Positions 46,597 through 55,885 of a stretch of DNA of 59,977 bases are shown in pieces (the first letter of the stretch is position 1; the number at the start of each line of letters is the position of its first letter). The notes under the pieces were generated by a model that saw only the letters and a list, made by a program, of their open reading frames with translations, was not told the origin of the DNA and did no database searches. The translations under genes and the position numbers were made by a program. Source of the DNA: Mesonia sediminis (lineage in GTDB: Bacteria > Bacteroidota > Bacteroidia > Flavobacteriales > Flavobacteriaceae); NCBI RefSeq assembly GCF_042684705.1, contig NZ_JBHULZ010000006.1, positions 1 through 59,977 on the forward strand. Direction: 5' to 3'.

Positions 46597-47598
46597 ATGA
46601 AAAAAATCACCAAAGAAACATACCTAAAGTGGTATGAAGACATGTTGTTTTGGCGCAAGTTTGAAGATAAACTTGCTCAGGTTTACATACAGCAAAAAGT
46701 AAGAGGTTTCTTACATTTATATAACGGTCAGGAAGCCATACTTGCTGGTGCTTTGCACGCGATGGATTTAAAGAAAGACCGTATGATTACGGCTTATAGG
46801 AATCACGTGCAACCTATTGGTATGGGCGAGGACCCTAAACGAGTGATGGCCGAACTTTATGGTAAAAAAACAGGAACATCCCAAGGTCTTGGCGGTTCTA
46901 TGCATATTTTTTCTAAAGAACATCGTTTTTATGGTGGTCACGGAATTGTAGGAGGTCAAATACCTCTAGGGGCAGGTCTTGCCTTTGGCGATAAATATTT
47001 TAAGCGCGATAATGTAACCTTGTGTTTCTTTGGAGACGGTGCTTCTAGACAAGGTACTTTGCACGAAACTTTTAATATGGCTATGAACTGGAAATTACCC
47101 GTTGTATTTTGTGTAGAAAATAACGGATACGCTATGGGTACTTCGGTAAAAAGAACTGCCAATCATGAAGATATTTGGAAGCTTGGTTTAGGGTATGAAA
47201 TGCCTTGTGGCCCTGTAGATGCTATGAATCCAGAAAAGGTAGCCGAGGCAATGGATGAGGCCATCGATCGTGCTAGAAGAGGAGACGGACCTACCTTTTT
47301 AGATCTTAAGACGTATAGATACCGCGGACACTCGATGAGTGATGCGCAGCATTATCGAACCAAAGATGAGGTAAAAGAATACCAAAAAATAGATCCGATT
47401 ACCCAAGTACTTGATAAAATCAAGGAAAACGAATGGGCAAGCGAAGATGAAATTAAAACCATAGATAAGCGCGTTAAAGATTTGGTAAGCGAATGTGAAA
47501 AATTTGCCGAAGAGTCAGATTACCCGGAAACTAGCGTGATGTACGATTCGGTTTACGAACAAAAAGATTATCCATTTACTCCACATAAAACAGTATAG
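46597..47598 (+). CDS. pdhA: Pyruvate dehydrogenase E1 component, alpha subunit
   Basis: A thiamine-diphosphate subunit that decarboxylates pyruvate and passes the acetyl group to E2. TPP motif GDGASRQGTLHETFN ... ENN (about 148-178), SQGLGGSMH, the GGHGIVGGQ loop and the YRYRGHSMSD loop near residue 240 are seen. 333 aa. ATG 46597 gives the usual N-terminus MKKITKETYLKWYEDM; an in-frame ATG at 46540 would add 19 odd residues. E1 beta is not nearby; it is often elsewhere in flavobacterial genomes. pdhC follows by 6 nt. Confidence 0.95.
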   Translation: MKKITKETYLKWYEDMLFWRKFEDKLAQVYIQQKVRGFLHLYNGQEAILAGALHAMDLKKDRMITAYRNHVQPIGMGEDPKRVMAELYGKKTGTSQGLGGSMHIFSKEHRFYGGHGIVGGQIPLGAGLAFGDKYFKRDNVTLCFFGDGASRQGTLHETFNMAMNWKLPVVFCVENNGYAMGTSVKRTANHEDIWKLGLGYEMPCGPVDAMNPEKVAEAMDEAIDRARRGDGPTFLDLKTYRYRGHSMSDAQHYRTKDEVKEYQKIDPITQVLDKIKENEWASEDEIKTIDKRVKDLVSECEKFAEESDYPETSVMYDSVYEQKDYPFTPHKTV

Positions 47599-47604
47599 TA
47601 GATT

Positions 47605-49302
47605 ATGGCCGAAGTTATTAAAATGCCACGTTTGAGCGATACCATGGAAGAAGGTACTGTAGCTCAATGGTTAAAACAAAAAGGAGATCAGGTAGAAGAG
47701 GGTGATATTTTAGCCGAAATAGAAACCGATAAAGCTACGATGGAGTTTGAATCGTTTTATTCGGGAACGCTTCTACACGTAGGTATCGAAGAAGGAGAAA
47801 CAGCCCCTGTAGATGCCTTGCTTGCTATAATTGGTGAAGAGGGAGAAGATATCAGCGAATATCTACAAGATAATGATACTTCAGAGAGCGAGGATAAGAG
47901 TCAAGAAGAATCAAGCAAAGAACAAGATACCAAAGCTAAAGATGAAAAGGCTGAAGAAACTGATGATTCTGGAAGTTCAGATGAAATTCCAGAAGATGTT
48001 GAGGTAATCACTATGCCGCGTTTGAGCGATACGATGGAAGAGGGTACGGTGGCTCAGTGGCTTAAAGCCGAAGGAGATCAAGTAGAAGAGGGAGATATTT
48101 TAGCCGAAATAGAAACCGATAAGGCTACAATGGAGTTTGAGTCGTTTTACTCAGGTACCTTGTTGCATATCGGTATTCAAGAGGGTGAAACCGCACCGGT
48201 TGATGCGCTTTTAGCTATTATAGGCCCAGAAGGAACCGATGTAAGCAGTATTATTTCGGGTGGTTCTAAACAAAAATCAAAAACCGAAAAGTCTTCTAAA
48301 TCAAATACAGAAGAGAAAGAAAATCAGCAGGAAAGCCAACAAGAAAGTCAGTCTAATGGAGATATCTCTTTAGAAGATTTTCAACACGAAGATGCCAGTG
48401 GTAAGCGTATTTTCGCTTCACCATTAGCTAAGAAAATGGCGGCAGATAAAGGTATTGATCTAGCTCAAGTTAAAGGCAGCGGAGAAAACGGTCGTATTGT
48501 TAAAAAAGATATAGAGGAATTTAAACCTAGCCAAAAACAAGCCGAGAAGAAAACAGAGCAAAGCGATGTACAGTCGCAAAAGGCAACTGCAGCGGTACAA
48601 GAATTTACACCAGCGGGAGAAGAATCTTTTGAGGAGGTGAAAAATTCAAGTATGCGAAAGACCATTGCTAAAAGATTGTCGGCTTCTAAATTTAATGCAC
48701 CGCATTATTATTTAACCATTGAGGTAGATATGGAAAACGCAATGCAATCTAGAACGCAAATCAATGCTTTACCCGATGTAAAGGTATCTTACAACGATAT
48801 GGTAATAAAAGCAACGGCTATGGCGCTTCGTAAACACCCACAAGTAAATTCACAGTGGGAAGAGAGCCATACAAAAATAGCTAAGCACATTCATATTGGC
48901 GTAGCGGTTGCGGTAGATGAAGGATTGGTAGTTCCGGTGTTGCCATTTGCAGATCAATTGCAAATGACGCAAATAGGCAGTAAAGTAAAAGATTTGGCAG
49001 GCAAAGCAAGAAATAAGAAATTGCAGCCACAAGAGATGGAAGGATCAACTTTCACCGTTAGTAACCTGGGAATGTTTGGTATTGTTGAATTTACCAGTAT
49101 TATCAATCAGCCTAACTCAGCAATTTTATCGGTAGGTGCAATTGTAGAGAAGCCTGTGGTGAAAAACGGAGAGATAAAAGTAGGTCATACTATGAAATTG
49201 ACACTAGCTTGTGATCACAGAACGGTTGATGGCGCTACTGGTGCTCAATTTTTACAAACCTTAAAAGCTTATATTGAGAATCCGGTAACTATGCTGGCTT
49301 AA
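47605..49302 (+). CDS. pdhC: Pyruvate dehydrogenase E2 (dihydrolipoamide acetyltransferase)
   Basis: The core of the pyruvate dehydrogenase complex, moving the acetyl group from lipoate to CoA. Two lipoyl domains (about 1-77 and 131-207) carry the swinging Lys at K43 and K173 in ETDKATMEFESF. An acidic Glu/Ser/Lys linker sits between them and another follows. The E1/E3-binding domain is at about 268-305 (RIFASPLAKKMAAD, GSGENGRIVKKDI). The catalytic domain (about 345-565) ends with DHRTVDGATGAQFL, His and Asp being catalytic. The two lipoyl units are nearly identical in protein and similar in DNA, so the repeat is recent or kept alike by conversion. Confidence 0.96.
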   Translation: MAEVIKMPRLSDTMEEGTVAQWLKQKGDQVEEGDILAEIETDKATMEFESFYSGTLLHVGIEEGETAPVDALLAIIGEEGEDISEYLQDNDTSESEDKSQEESSKEQDTKAKDEKAEETDDSGSSDEIPEDVEVITMPRLSDTMEEGTVAQWLKAEGDQVEEGDILAEIETDKATMEFESFYSGTLLHIGIQEGETAPVDALLAIIGPEGTDVSSIISGGSKQKSKTEKSSKSNTEEKENQQESQQESQSNGDISLEDFQHEDASGKRIFASPLAKKMAADKGIDLAQVKGSGENGRIVKKDIEEFKPSQKQAEKKTEQSDVQSQKATAAVQEFTPAGEESFEEVKNSSMRKTIAKRLSASKFNAPHYYLTIEVDMENAMQSRTQINALPDVKVSYNDMVIKATAMALRKHPQVNSQWEESHTKIAKHIHIGVAVAVDEGLVVPVLPFADQLQMTQIGSKVKDLAGKARNKKLQPQEMEGSTFTVSNLGMFGIVEFTSIINQPNSAILSVGAIVEKPVVKNGEIKVGHTMKLTLACDHRTVDGATGAQFLQTLKAYIENPVTMLA

Positions 49303-49325
49303 ATCAAAAGCGTAAATTTTTACAC

Positions 49326-49356
49326 AACCCATCAATTTTATTGATGGGTTTTTTTA
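49326..49356 (+). terminator. Terminator of the pdh operon
   Basis: A 10-bp stem (AACCCATCAA / TTGATGGGTT) with loop TTTTA and a T run. Confidence 0.9.
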
Positions 49357-49367
49357 TCTTTAAACCT

Positions 49368-50330
49368 ATGAGAAAATTAGTATTATTTTTAATTCTGTGT
49401 CCATTTTTAAGTTGCAAGCAGACACAGATTACCACCGACACGCGTTTTAATTTTAACACCACTTCCATCCAGCAAAGGCTAGATAAAGATTTGAATCGGC
49501 TTACTCACGATGAGCTCGGCGGGAGATTGGTAGGAACCGTAGGTCAAGACAAAGCAGCTGATTACCTCGCTAATCAGTTTAAGCAAATGGGAGTTAAGCC
49601 TTTTTATACCACCTATCGCGATTCTTTTATGGTAAAGAATAAGCATGCTTATAATGTAGTGGCTTATATCCCAGGCAAAAATAAATCTTTAAGCAAAGCT
49701 CCTTTGCTTATTGGAGCCCACTATGACCATATCGGTATAGACAAAAGAACCGCAACAGCAACAGACTCAATAGCCAATGGAGCCAATGATAACGCTTCAG
49801 GGACTATAGCTGTTCTAGAGATAGCGCGCTATTTTAGTGAAAATCCGCCAGAGCGCGCCATGATTTTTGCGCTGTTTGATGCCGAAGAACAAGGATTGTT
49901 AGGCTCTGAGCATCTTGCTCAACGCATGAAAAATGAAAATCAAGAATTATATGGGGTGTTTAATTTAGAGATGATTGGCGTGCCGCTTAAAGCGCAAAAT
50001 TACCAAGCTTACCTTACCGGATTTGATTCGAGTAATATGGCGCAACTATTCAATAATTACACCGGGTCAAATAGTCTAGGCTTTTTTGAAAAAGCACAAG
50101 AATTTCAGTTATTTAAACGCAGCGATAATTATCCTTTTTATAAACATTTGGGTGTGCCGGCGCAGACCGTTTGTACTTTTGATTTTGGTAATTACCCCTA
50201 CTACCATCACGTGAAAGATGAAATGGCTCACTTAGATTTAGAGCATATGGCAAGGCTCATTCAGGTTTTTCAACAGGGTCTAACAGGTATGGTTAATGCC
50301 AAAGAAAATGAATTAAAATTTACCAATTAA
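49368..50330 (+). CDS. M28-family zinc aminopeptidase, lipoprotein
   Basis: A lipoprotein signal (MRKLVLFLILCPFLSC; lipid Cys about 16) directs it to the cell envelope. Zinc ligands and catalytic residues fit family M28: GAHYDHIG (His, Asp), NGANDNASGT (Asp), FDAEEQGLLGS (Glu-Glu) and a late His in YYHHVKDEM. It probably releases N-terminal amino acids from peptides outside the cytoplasm. 320 aa. ATG 49368 is chosen because it gives the signal; an ATG at 49341 falls within the pdh terminator. It heads a five-gene run spaced 1-9 nt. Confidence 0.93.
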   Translation: MRKLVLFLILCPFLSCKQTQITTDTRFNFNTTSIQQRLDKDLNRLTHDELGGRLVGTVGQDKAADYLANQFKQMGVKPFYTTYRDSFMVKNKHAYNVVAYIPGKNKSLSKAPLLIGAHYDHIGIDKRTATATDSIANGANDNASGTIAVLEIARYFSENPPERAMIFALFDAEEQGLLGSEHLAQRMKNENQELYGVFNLEMIGVPLKAQNYQAYLTGFDSSNMAQLFNNYTGSNSLGFFEKAQEFQLFKRSDNYPFYKHLGVPAQTVCTFDFGNYPYYHHVKDEMAHLDLEHMARLIQVFQQGLTGMVNAKENELKFTN

Positions 50331-50331
50331 A

Positions 50332-51024
50332 ATGTCAACACAGAAAAATATTATAGTAACGGGTACCAGTAAAGGGATTGGTCTTGAAATTGTAAAAATA
50401 CTATCGGGAATGGGGCACCGGGTTTTAGCGCTTTCGCGGAATGAAAAACCTTTACTCGATTTAAACTTAAATGCTGTAAACGCTTTAGCTTTTGATATAA
50501 CCCGAGAAGAGAATTATCCAATATTAGAAGATTTTATTAAAAATGAATTTGATTCAAGGGTAGATATATTGATAAACAATGCCGGTAAATTACTACACGA
50601 AAAATTTACCGCCATAGCTTTAGCCGATTTTAAAGCGGTTTATGAGGCCAATGTTTATGGCCCCGTTTTGATGATGCAAAAATGTATACCACATATGCCC
50701 GATACCGGGCACGTGGTTAATATTAGCAGTATAGGTGGCGTACAGGGGAGTGTTAAATTTGCTGGCTTATCGGCGTATTCATCGAGTAAAGCGGCTCTGA
50801 TTAATCTAACCGAATTATTGGCCGAAGAATATAAAGAAAAGGGTCCTTCTTTTAACGTGTTAGCCTTAGGAGCGGTACAAACCGAGATGCTTGAAGCCGC
50901 TTTTCCTGGTTTAAAAGCACCGGTTACAGCCGAGCAGATGGGCGCTTATATAGCCGATTTTGCCCTTAGGGGTCAGCAATTGTATAACGGGAAACTATTG
51001 CAGGTAGGTAAATCTACCCCTTAA
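50332..51024 (+). CDS. Short-chain dehydrogenase/reductase (SDR)
   Basis: NAD(P)-dependent oxidoreductase of unknown substrate. It has the TGTSKGIGLEI nucleotide motif (about 11-21), NNAG, and the catalytic set Ser in NISSIGG, Tyr and Lys in YSSSK. 230 aa. It starts 1 nt after the M28 stop. Confidence 0.93.
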   Translation: MSTQKNIIVTGTSKGIGLEIVKILSGMGHRVLALSRNEKPLLDLNLNAVNALAFDITREENYPILEDFIKNEFDSRVDILINNAGKLLHEKFTAIALADFKAVYEANVYGPVLMMQKCIPHMPDTGHVVNISSIGGVQGSVKFAGLSAYSSSKAALINLTELLAEEYKEKGPSFNVLALGAVQTEMLEAAFPGLKAPVTAEQMGAYIADFALRGQQLYNGKLLQVGKSTP

Positions 51025-51027
51025 TCT

Positions 51028-51627
51028 ATGCAGCAGGTGTTAGCCAAATATATACCTAAAGCGGCAGTCGAAGGTATTTGTATCTTAATTCAAGAATGGC
51101 GCGTTCAGCTTAAAATAGTCAACGAACGCAAAACACGGCATGGCGATTACAAAATGCGCGGCGGTTACCACATCATCACGGTAAATGCTAACCTTAATCC
51201 GTATAGGTTTTTAATTACATTAGTGCATGAATTGGCTCATCTAGTAGCTTTTGAAAAATATGGACATCACATAAAGCCTCACGGCAAAGAGTGGAAACAT
51301 AGTTTTACTAGCTTGATGCTGCCCTTGCTGCACCCCAGCATTTTTCCATCTGATTTGTTACCGGTTTTAGCAAGACATTTTAAAAATCCTACCGCCAGTA
51401 GCGACACCGATACACTTTTGCATATCGCGCTTAAAAAGTATGATGAAGCCAGCAATAAAAGCTATATATTTGAGATACCCTACGGGAGCTATTTTAAATT
51501 TAGAGACCATAAAATCTTCCGTAAAGAAAAAAAGAGAATAAAGCGCTACGAGTGCATAGAAATTAAAACCGGTAGGGTTTACGTTTTTCAACCTCACGCG
51601 CAAGTTGAACTTGTAAAAGAAAATTAA
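51028..51627 (+). CDS. SprT-like zinc metalloprotease-domain protein (199 aa)
   Basis: The HExxH motif is in LVHELAHLVAFEKYG, with a further HGKEWKHSF segment giving the third ligand, as in SprT/Spartan-type domains. The C-terminal half has FEIPYGSYFKFRDHKIFRKEKK and a basic, DNA-binding-like composition. In the family, proteolysis of DNA-linked proteins is known for Spartan; for bacterial SprT proteins the role is mostly not known. It is 3 nt downstream of the SDR gene. Confidence 0.88.
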   Translation: MQQVLAKYIPKAAVEGICILIQEWRVQLKIVNERKTRHGDYKMRGGYHIITVNANLNPYRFLITLVHELAHLVAFEKYGHHIKPHGKEWKHSFTSLMLPLLHPSIFPSDLLPVLARHFKNPTASSDTDTLLHIALKKYDEASNKSYIFEIPYGSYFKFRDHKIFRKEKKRIKRYECIEIKTGRVYVFQPHAQVELVKEN

Positions 51628-51628
51628 A

Positions 51629-52714
51629 TTGAAAAATTCAAATTATTACGCCGTGATTATGGCAGGTGGAGTGGGTTCTAGGTTTTGGCCAGTAAGTACA
51701 CAAAACTTCCCAAAGCAATTTCACGATATGTTAGGTACTGGAGAAACGCTTATTCAAAAAACTTTTTCTCGACTCAGTAAGATCATTCCAACCGAAAATA
51801 TTTTGGTATTGACCAATGCTAGTTATGCAGCTTTGGTTAAAGAGCAGTTACCACAAGTTAAAGATGCTCAAGTGGTTTTAGAACCTGCGATGCGCAACAC
51901 GGCGCCTTGTATTTTGATGGCTGCCTTAAAAATCTATGAAAAGAACAAAGATGCGGTGATGATTGTAGCGCCTAGCGATCATTGGATTGAAGATGAAATG
52001 AGCTTTAGTCAAAATGTGAAAACGGCTTTTGAAGCTTGCCAGCAAAACAAAAGCTGGTTAATGACGCTTGGTATTCAACCTACTTTGCCGCATATTGGTT
52101 ATGGTTATATCAAATTCCGTAAAGCAGCCCAACAACGCATTTATGAGGTAATGCAGTTTACCGAAAAACCCGATTATAAAACCGCTAAGTCGTTTTTATC
52201 TGATGGGAATTATTTGTGGAATGCCGGTATTTTTATTTGGAGTGTACAGGGTATTTTAGCGGCTTTTGAGCAACATTTACCCAATATGTATACCCTATTT
52301 AATTCGGCTGAATCTATTTGGAATACAGAGCGCGAAGCAGATTTTGTAAATGCACAATATGCCAAAGCCAAGAATATATCGATTGATTACGGGATTTTAG
52401 AAAAATCAAAAAATGTTAGGGTACTCCCCGCAGATTTTGATTGGAGCGATTTGGGTTCTTGGGGTGCTTTATACGATAAATTGCACCAAGAAAAAGATGA
52501 AAATGTAATCATAAATGCTCGTGTACTGGCGCAAAACTCGAAACGAAATATTATTCGCACAGGAGAAAAAAAATATGTTGTAATAAAAGATTTAAACGAC
52601 TATATTGTAGTGGATAATCAAGAGGTTTTACTGATTTGTAGAAAGCAAGACGAACAAGAAATCAAAAAACTGCGTAACTTGGTAAAAGAAGATTTTGGAG
52701 ATCACTTAATTTAA
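51629..52714 (+). CDS. Mannose-1-phosphate guanylyltransferase (361 aa)
   Basis: It makes GDP-mannose from GTP and mannose-1-phosphate for glycan synthesis. The signature AVIMAGGVGSRFWPVS (GTP/Mg binding) is at the N-terminus, with PKQFHDM, APSDHWI, FTEKPD and GNYLWNAGIFIW. Only the nucleotidyltransferase part is present, without a mannose-6-phosphate isomerase domain. Start is TTG at 51629, one nt past the previous stop; the first ATG (51659) would cut into the conserved start, so TTG is preferred. Confidence 0.92.
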   Translation: MKNSNYYAVIMAGGVGSRFWPVSTQNFPKQFHDMLGTGETLIQKTFSRLSKIIPTENILVLTNASYAALVKEQLPQVKDAQVVLEPAMRNTAPCILMAALKIYEKNKDAVMIVAPSDHWIEDEMSFSQNVKTAFEACQQNKSWLMTLGIQPTLPHIGYGYIKFRKAAQQRIYEVMQFTEKPDYKTAKSFLSDGNYLWNAGIFIWSVQGILAAFEQHLPNMYTLFNSAESIWNTEREADFVNAQYAKAKNISIDYGILEKSKNVRVLPADFDWSDLGSWGALYDKLHQEKDENVIINARVLAQNSKRNIIRTGEKKYVVIKDLNDYIVVDNQEVLLICRKQDEQEIKKLRNLVKEDFGDHLI

Positions 52715-52723
52715 CTTAACTGT

Positions 52724-54259
52724 TTGGAAAATAATATAGACAATAGCAATGAAAAGGAGCAACCGGAGAAGCAATCTTCTACCAGTACTGCGGGTGATGA
52801 GAATGCAGGCACCACCCAACAAAACGAGGAAAGCAAAATAGATCCGGCGAAATTAAAAGCAGATTTTCAAGGGACTTACAAGAATGCTAAGACCTTTTTA
52901 AAAGATCTACTCGATATACGCTCTGATACCGATAGAGATTCAACCATTGAGGCGGTAAAAAAAGACATCACTTTTAAAGGGCATAACGCTTGGATTTTGG
53001 TTTTTTCAATTTTTGTAGCCTCTATTGGGCTAAACGTGAGTAGTACTGCGGTTGTTATTGGGGCGATGCTTATTTCTCCTTTAATGGGACCGATTGTTGG
53101 TATGGGACTATCGGTGGCTATTAATGATGTAGATATGCTTAGGCGCTCCCTTATCAATTTAGGTGTAATGGTGGGGCTAAGTGTTATCACCGCTACTTTT
53201 TACTTTATGATTTCACCGCTTACGGGAAGTAATGCCGAGTTAGAAGCGCGAACCTATCCTACTATTTTAGATGTTTTAGTGGCCATATTTGGTGGTTTGG
53301 CTTTGATTGTAGCCAAAACCAAGAAAGGTACCATTGCTAGTGTTATTTTTGGAGTAGCGATTGCCACTGCTTTAATGCCGCCGCTATGTACTGTGGGCTA
53401 CGGCTTGGCCAATCTCAATTTTGCTGATGCAGGTGGAGCCCTATATCTTTTCTCGATCAATGCTACTTTTATAGCGCTTTCAACCTTCGTAGTTTCAAAG
53501 TTACTAGGCTTTCCCTTGGTTAAATATGCCAATTCTAAACGCAGAAAGCGCATCGCGCAAATCGCTTCTTTTATAGCCATTATTGTTATGGTACCTAGTG
53601 TTTATTTGTTTTATGCTATGCTAAAAGAATCTTATTTTAAGCAAGACGCCGAACGCTTTGTTAAAAATGAGTTGGCTCTTTATACCGATTCTTTCTTGCA
53701 AAAAAACGCTACGGTAACCACCTATAACGGTGGAACAGACCCTAAAATTGAAGTTTCATTTTTAGGTAAAGAAATACCAAGCTCGGTGATTGGGGTGTGG
53801 CGCGAGAAAATGAAAACCTATCCTAATTTAAAAAATGCTTCACTGATTATATTACAGAACGAAAATACCGAGTCTTATGATCAGTTGCAGTTCATGAAAG
53901 AATTTAAATATAGAGATTCGCTATTGATGCTAAATAAAGACGAACGCATTGCTTTTTTAGAAAAAGAATTGGATAATTTGAGTCGTTACAAACGCAACAG
54001 TATTCCGTTTTCAAATGTAAGCAATGAAGCTAGAATCAATTATGAGAATCTGGTACAATTTGGTTATGCCCAAAAAGTTATTTCAAACTTTGATAAAATT
54101 GATACCATCCCCGAATTTTATGCGGTTTGGGATTCAGAAATAAGTGCGGAATTAAAGCAGCAAAACGAACAAAAACTAAAGCGATGGCTACAGTATAAAC
54201 TAGCTTTAGATACGCTTATTCTTCAATCTTCGCTGCAACCTAAAGTGGCGACAGAATAA
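52724..54259 (+). CDS. DUF389-family membrane protein (511 aa)
   Basis: An acidic, Gln/Ser-rich N-terminus (about 1-60) precedes the DUF389 membrane domain (about 85-300), with about six helices. Its signatures are SSTAVVIGAMLISPLMGPIVGMG and SVIFGVAIATALMPPLCTVGYG. A soluble tail of about 200 residues follows. The transport or signalling function of this family is not established. Start is TTG at 52724, 9 nt past the previous gene; the next ATG would remove part of the membrane domain. Confidence 0.88.
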   Translation: MENNIDNSNEKEQPEKQSSTSTAGDENAGTTQQNEESKIDPAKLKADFQGTYKNAKTFLKDLLDIRSDTDRDSTIEAVKKDITFKGHNAWILVFSIFVASIGLNVSSTAVVIGAMLISPLMGPIVGMGLSVAINDVDMLRRSLINLGVMVGLSVITATFYFMISPLTGSNAELEARTYPTILDVLVAIFGGLALIVAKTKKGTIASVIFGVAIATALMPPLCTVGYGLANLNFADAGGALYLFSINATFIALSTFVVSKLLGFPLVKYANSKRRKRIAQIASFIAIIVMVPSVYLFYAMLKESYFKQDAERFVKNELALYTDSFLQKNATVTTYNGGTDPKIEVSFLGKEIPSSVIGVWREKMKTYPNLKNASLIILQNENTESYDQLQFMKEFKYRDSLLMLNKDERIAFLEKELDNLSRYKRNSIPFSNVSNEARINYENLVQFGYAQKVISNFDKIDTIPEFYAVWDSEISAELKQQNEQKLKRWLQYKLALDTLILQSSLQPKVATE

Positions 54260-54296
54260 TAATACAATAAATGATTTAAAGTAGGTGTACGCCCCA

Positions 54297-55061
54297 TTAC
54301 AAGCCTTGTAGTTGGGCTTTTCTTACTTTCTGGAAAAGCTCTGAAGAGTATACAAAATTGGTGAGCGCATCATTTTCAGATTGATAAATTTCATCTTTAT
54401 TTCCTTGCCATTCTAGATGCCCGTCTTTTAAAAAGACAATATTTTCACCAATCTCCAACACCGAGTTCATATCGTGGGTATTAATGACGGTGGTAATATT
54501 GTATTCTCGTGTAATTTCTTGAATAAGATTATCAATAAGTATGGCTGTTTTAGGATCTAGACCAGAGTTGGGTTCATCGCAAAACAGGTATTTGGGTTTG
54601 TTTACTATGGCGCGTGCAATAGCCACACGTTTTTGCATTCCTCCACTGATTTCGGCTGGAGATTTATGGTCTACCCCAATTAAATCTACGCGCTCTAGTA
54701 CTTCGTCTACGCGTTTTTTCATAGCAGCTTTAGACTGTTTGGTAAACATAATAAGAGGAAACATTACGTTTTCGGCCACATTCATAGAGTCGAATAGTGC
54801 ACTACCTTGAAAAACCATTCCCATCTCTTTTCTTAAATCGCGCTTTTGCTTGTTGTTGAGCGAGGCATAGGCTACCTTGTTGTATTCAATACTTCCTGAG
54901 GTGGGTTCAAATAAGCCTAGAAGACATTTTAAAAAGACGGTTTTACCCGCACCAGATTGACCTATAATCAAATTGGTTTTGCCCGCGTGAAAAGATGTAT
55001 TTAATCCTTTAAGGATTTCTTCACCGCTAAAACTTTTATGTAAATCTTTAACTTTAATCAT
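54297..55061 (-). CDS. MlaF-type ABC transporter ATP-binding protein
   Basis: ATPase of an MCE/Mla-type phospholipid transporter at the inner membrane. Walker A GQSGAGKT (about 34-41), signature ISGGMQKRVAIARA, Walker B YLFCDEPNSGLDP and the H-loop NTHDM are seen. The C-terminal LEWQGNKDEIYQSENDALTNFV segment is usual in MlaF-like proteins. 254 aa. It starts immediately after the permease stop. Confidence 0.94.
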   Translation of the reverse strand: MIKVKDLHKSFSGEEILKGLNTSFHAGKTNLIIGQSGAGKTVFLKCLLGLFEPTSGSIEYNKVAYASLNNKQKRDLRKEMGMVFQGSALFDSMNVAENVMFPLIMFTKQSKAAMKKRVDEVLERVDLIGVDHKSPAEISGGMQKRVAIARAIVNKPKYLFCDEPNSGLDPKTAILIDNLIQEITREYNITTVINTHDMNSVLEIGENIVFLKDGHLEWQGNKDEIYQSENDALTNFVYSSELFQKVRKAQLQGL

Positions 55062-55799
55062 CTAACTCAGAAGTAATTGGGTTAACACATAATTGGTAAT
55101 AATTAAAATAACACTCGTCCATACAAAAGAGGTGGTGCTGGCTTGCCCTACTTCTAGCGCCCCTCCGCGCATATAATAACCGTGATAAGAAGGCACTGTA
55201 GCCAAAATAAAAGCAAAAAAGAAGGTTTTAATAAAAGCATAGGTAAGATGATAAGGTATAAAATCTACCTGCAGCCCTTGTATAAATAAATCGCTAGCAA
55301 CATAACCACCTAAAACACCCGCAATATAGGCACCCACTATACCTAAAAACATAGAGATGCAAATCACAAAGGGGTAAAGTAACATGGCTACCATTTTAGG
55401 AAAGACCAGGTAATTAACAGAGTTAATACCCATTACCTCAAGCGCATCTATTTGCTCGGTAACGCGCATGGTTCCGATACTTGAAGTGATGTATGAACCT
55501 ACTTTACCGGCCATAATTATGGAGATGAAAGTAGGAGAAAACTCTAAAATTATCGATTGGCGCGCGGTAAAAGCAATTAGGCTTTTGGGTATTAAAGGGT
55601 TTCCTAAGTTTAAAGCGGTTTGAATAGTGACTACCGCACCTAGGAAAAAAGAAATGAAGGCCACAATACCCATGGAGTTAATAATGAGGTCATCTATCTC
55701 TTTAAAGATTAATGTTCTTAAAACAGAGCCTTTGGTCATCCGTTTAAAAACATTTTTTAACATCATAAAGTATTCACCAATATCATGTAGGTAGCCCAT
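55062..55799 (-). CDS. MlaE-type ABC transporter permease
   Basis: Inner-membrane permease of the MlaE family, with about five or six helices. Family features are FFLGAVVTIQTALNL, SPTFISIIMAGKVGS, GTMRVTEQIDALEVMGIN and a C-terminal PSYHGYYMRGGALEVG. It works with the MlaF-like ATPase next to it in lipid transfer between membranes. No MCE-domain (MlaD) gene follows in this window. Confidence 0.94.
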   Translation of the reverse strand: MGYLHDIGEYFMMLKNVFKRMTKGSVLRTLIFKEIDDLIINSMGIVAFISFFLGAVVTIQTALNLGNPLIPKSLIAFTARQSIILEFSPTFISIIMAGKVGSYITSSIGTMRVTEQIDALEVMGINSVNYLVFPKMVAMLLYPFVICISMFLGIVGAYIAGVLGGYVASDLFIQGLQVDFIPYHLTYAFIKTFFFAFILATVPSYHGYYMRGGALEVGQASTTSFVWTSVILIITNYVLTQLLLS

Positions 55800-55854
55800 T
55801 CAAATTCTTTTTGTAAAACTAAAGTAGAAATCGGAAAGATAAAACTATTTAACG

Positions 55855-55875
55855 TACAATTAATGCTTAATTGTA
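55855..55875. promoter_or_regulatory. Perfect 9-bp dyad ahead of the phosphatase gene
   Basis: TACAATTAA and TTAATTGTA flank TGC. It sits 10 bp upstream of the -7 element at 55886, so a bound protein would cover the -33 position. A repressor site is the simplest reading. Confidence 0.45.
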
Positions 55876-55885
55876 AGAACATGCC

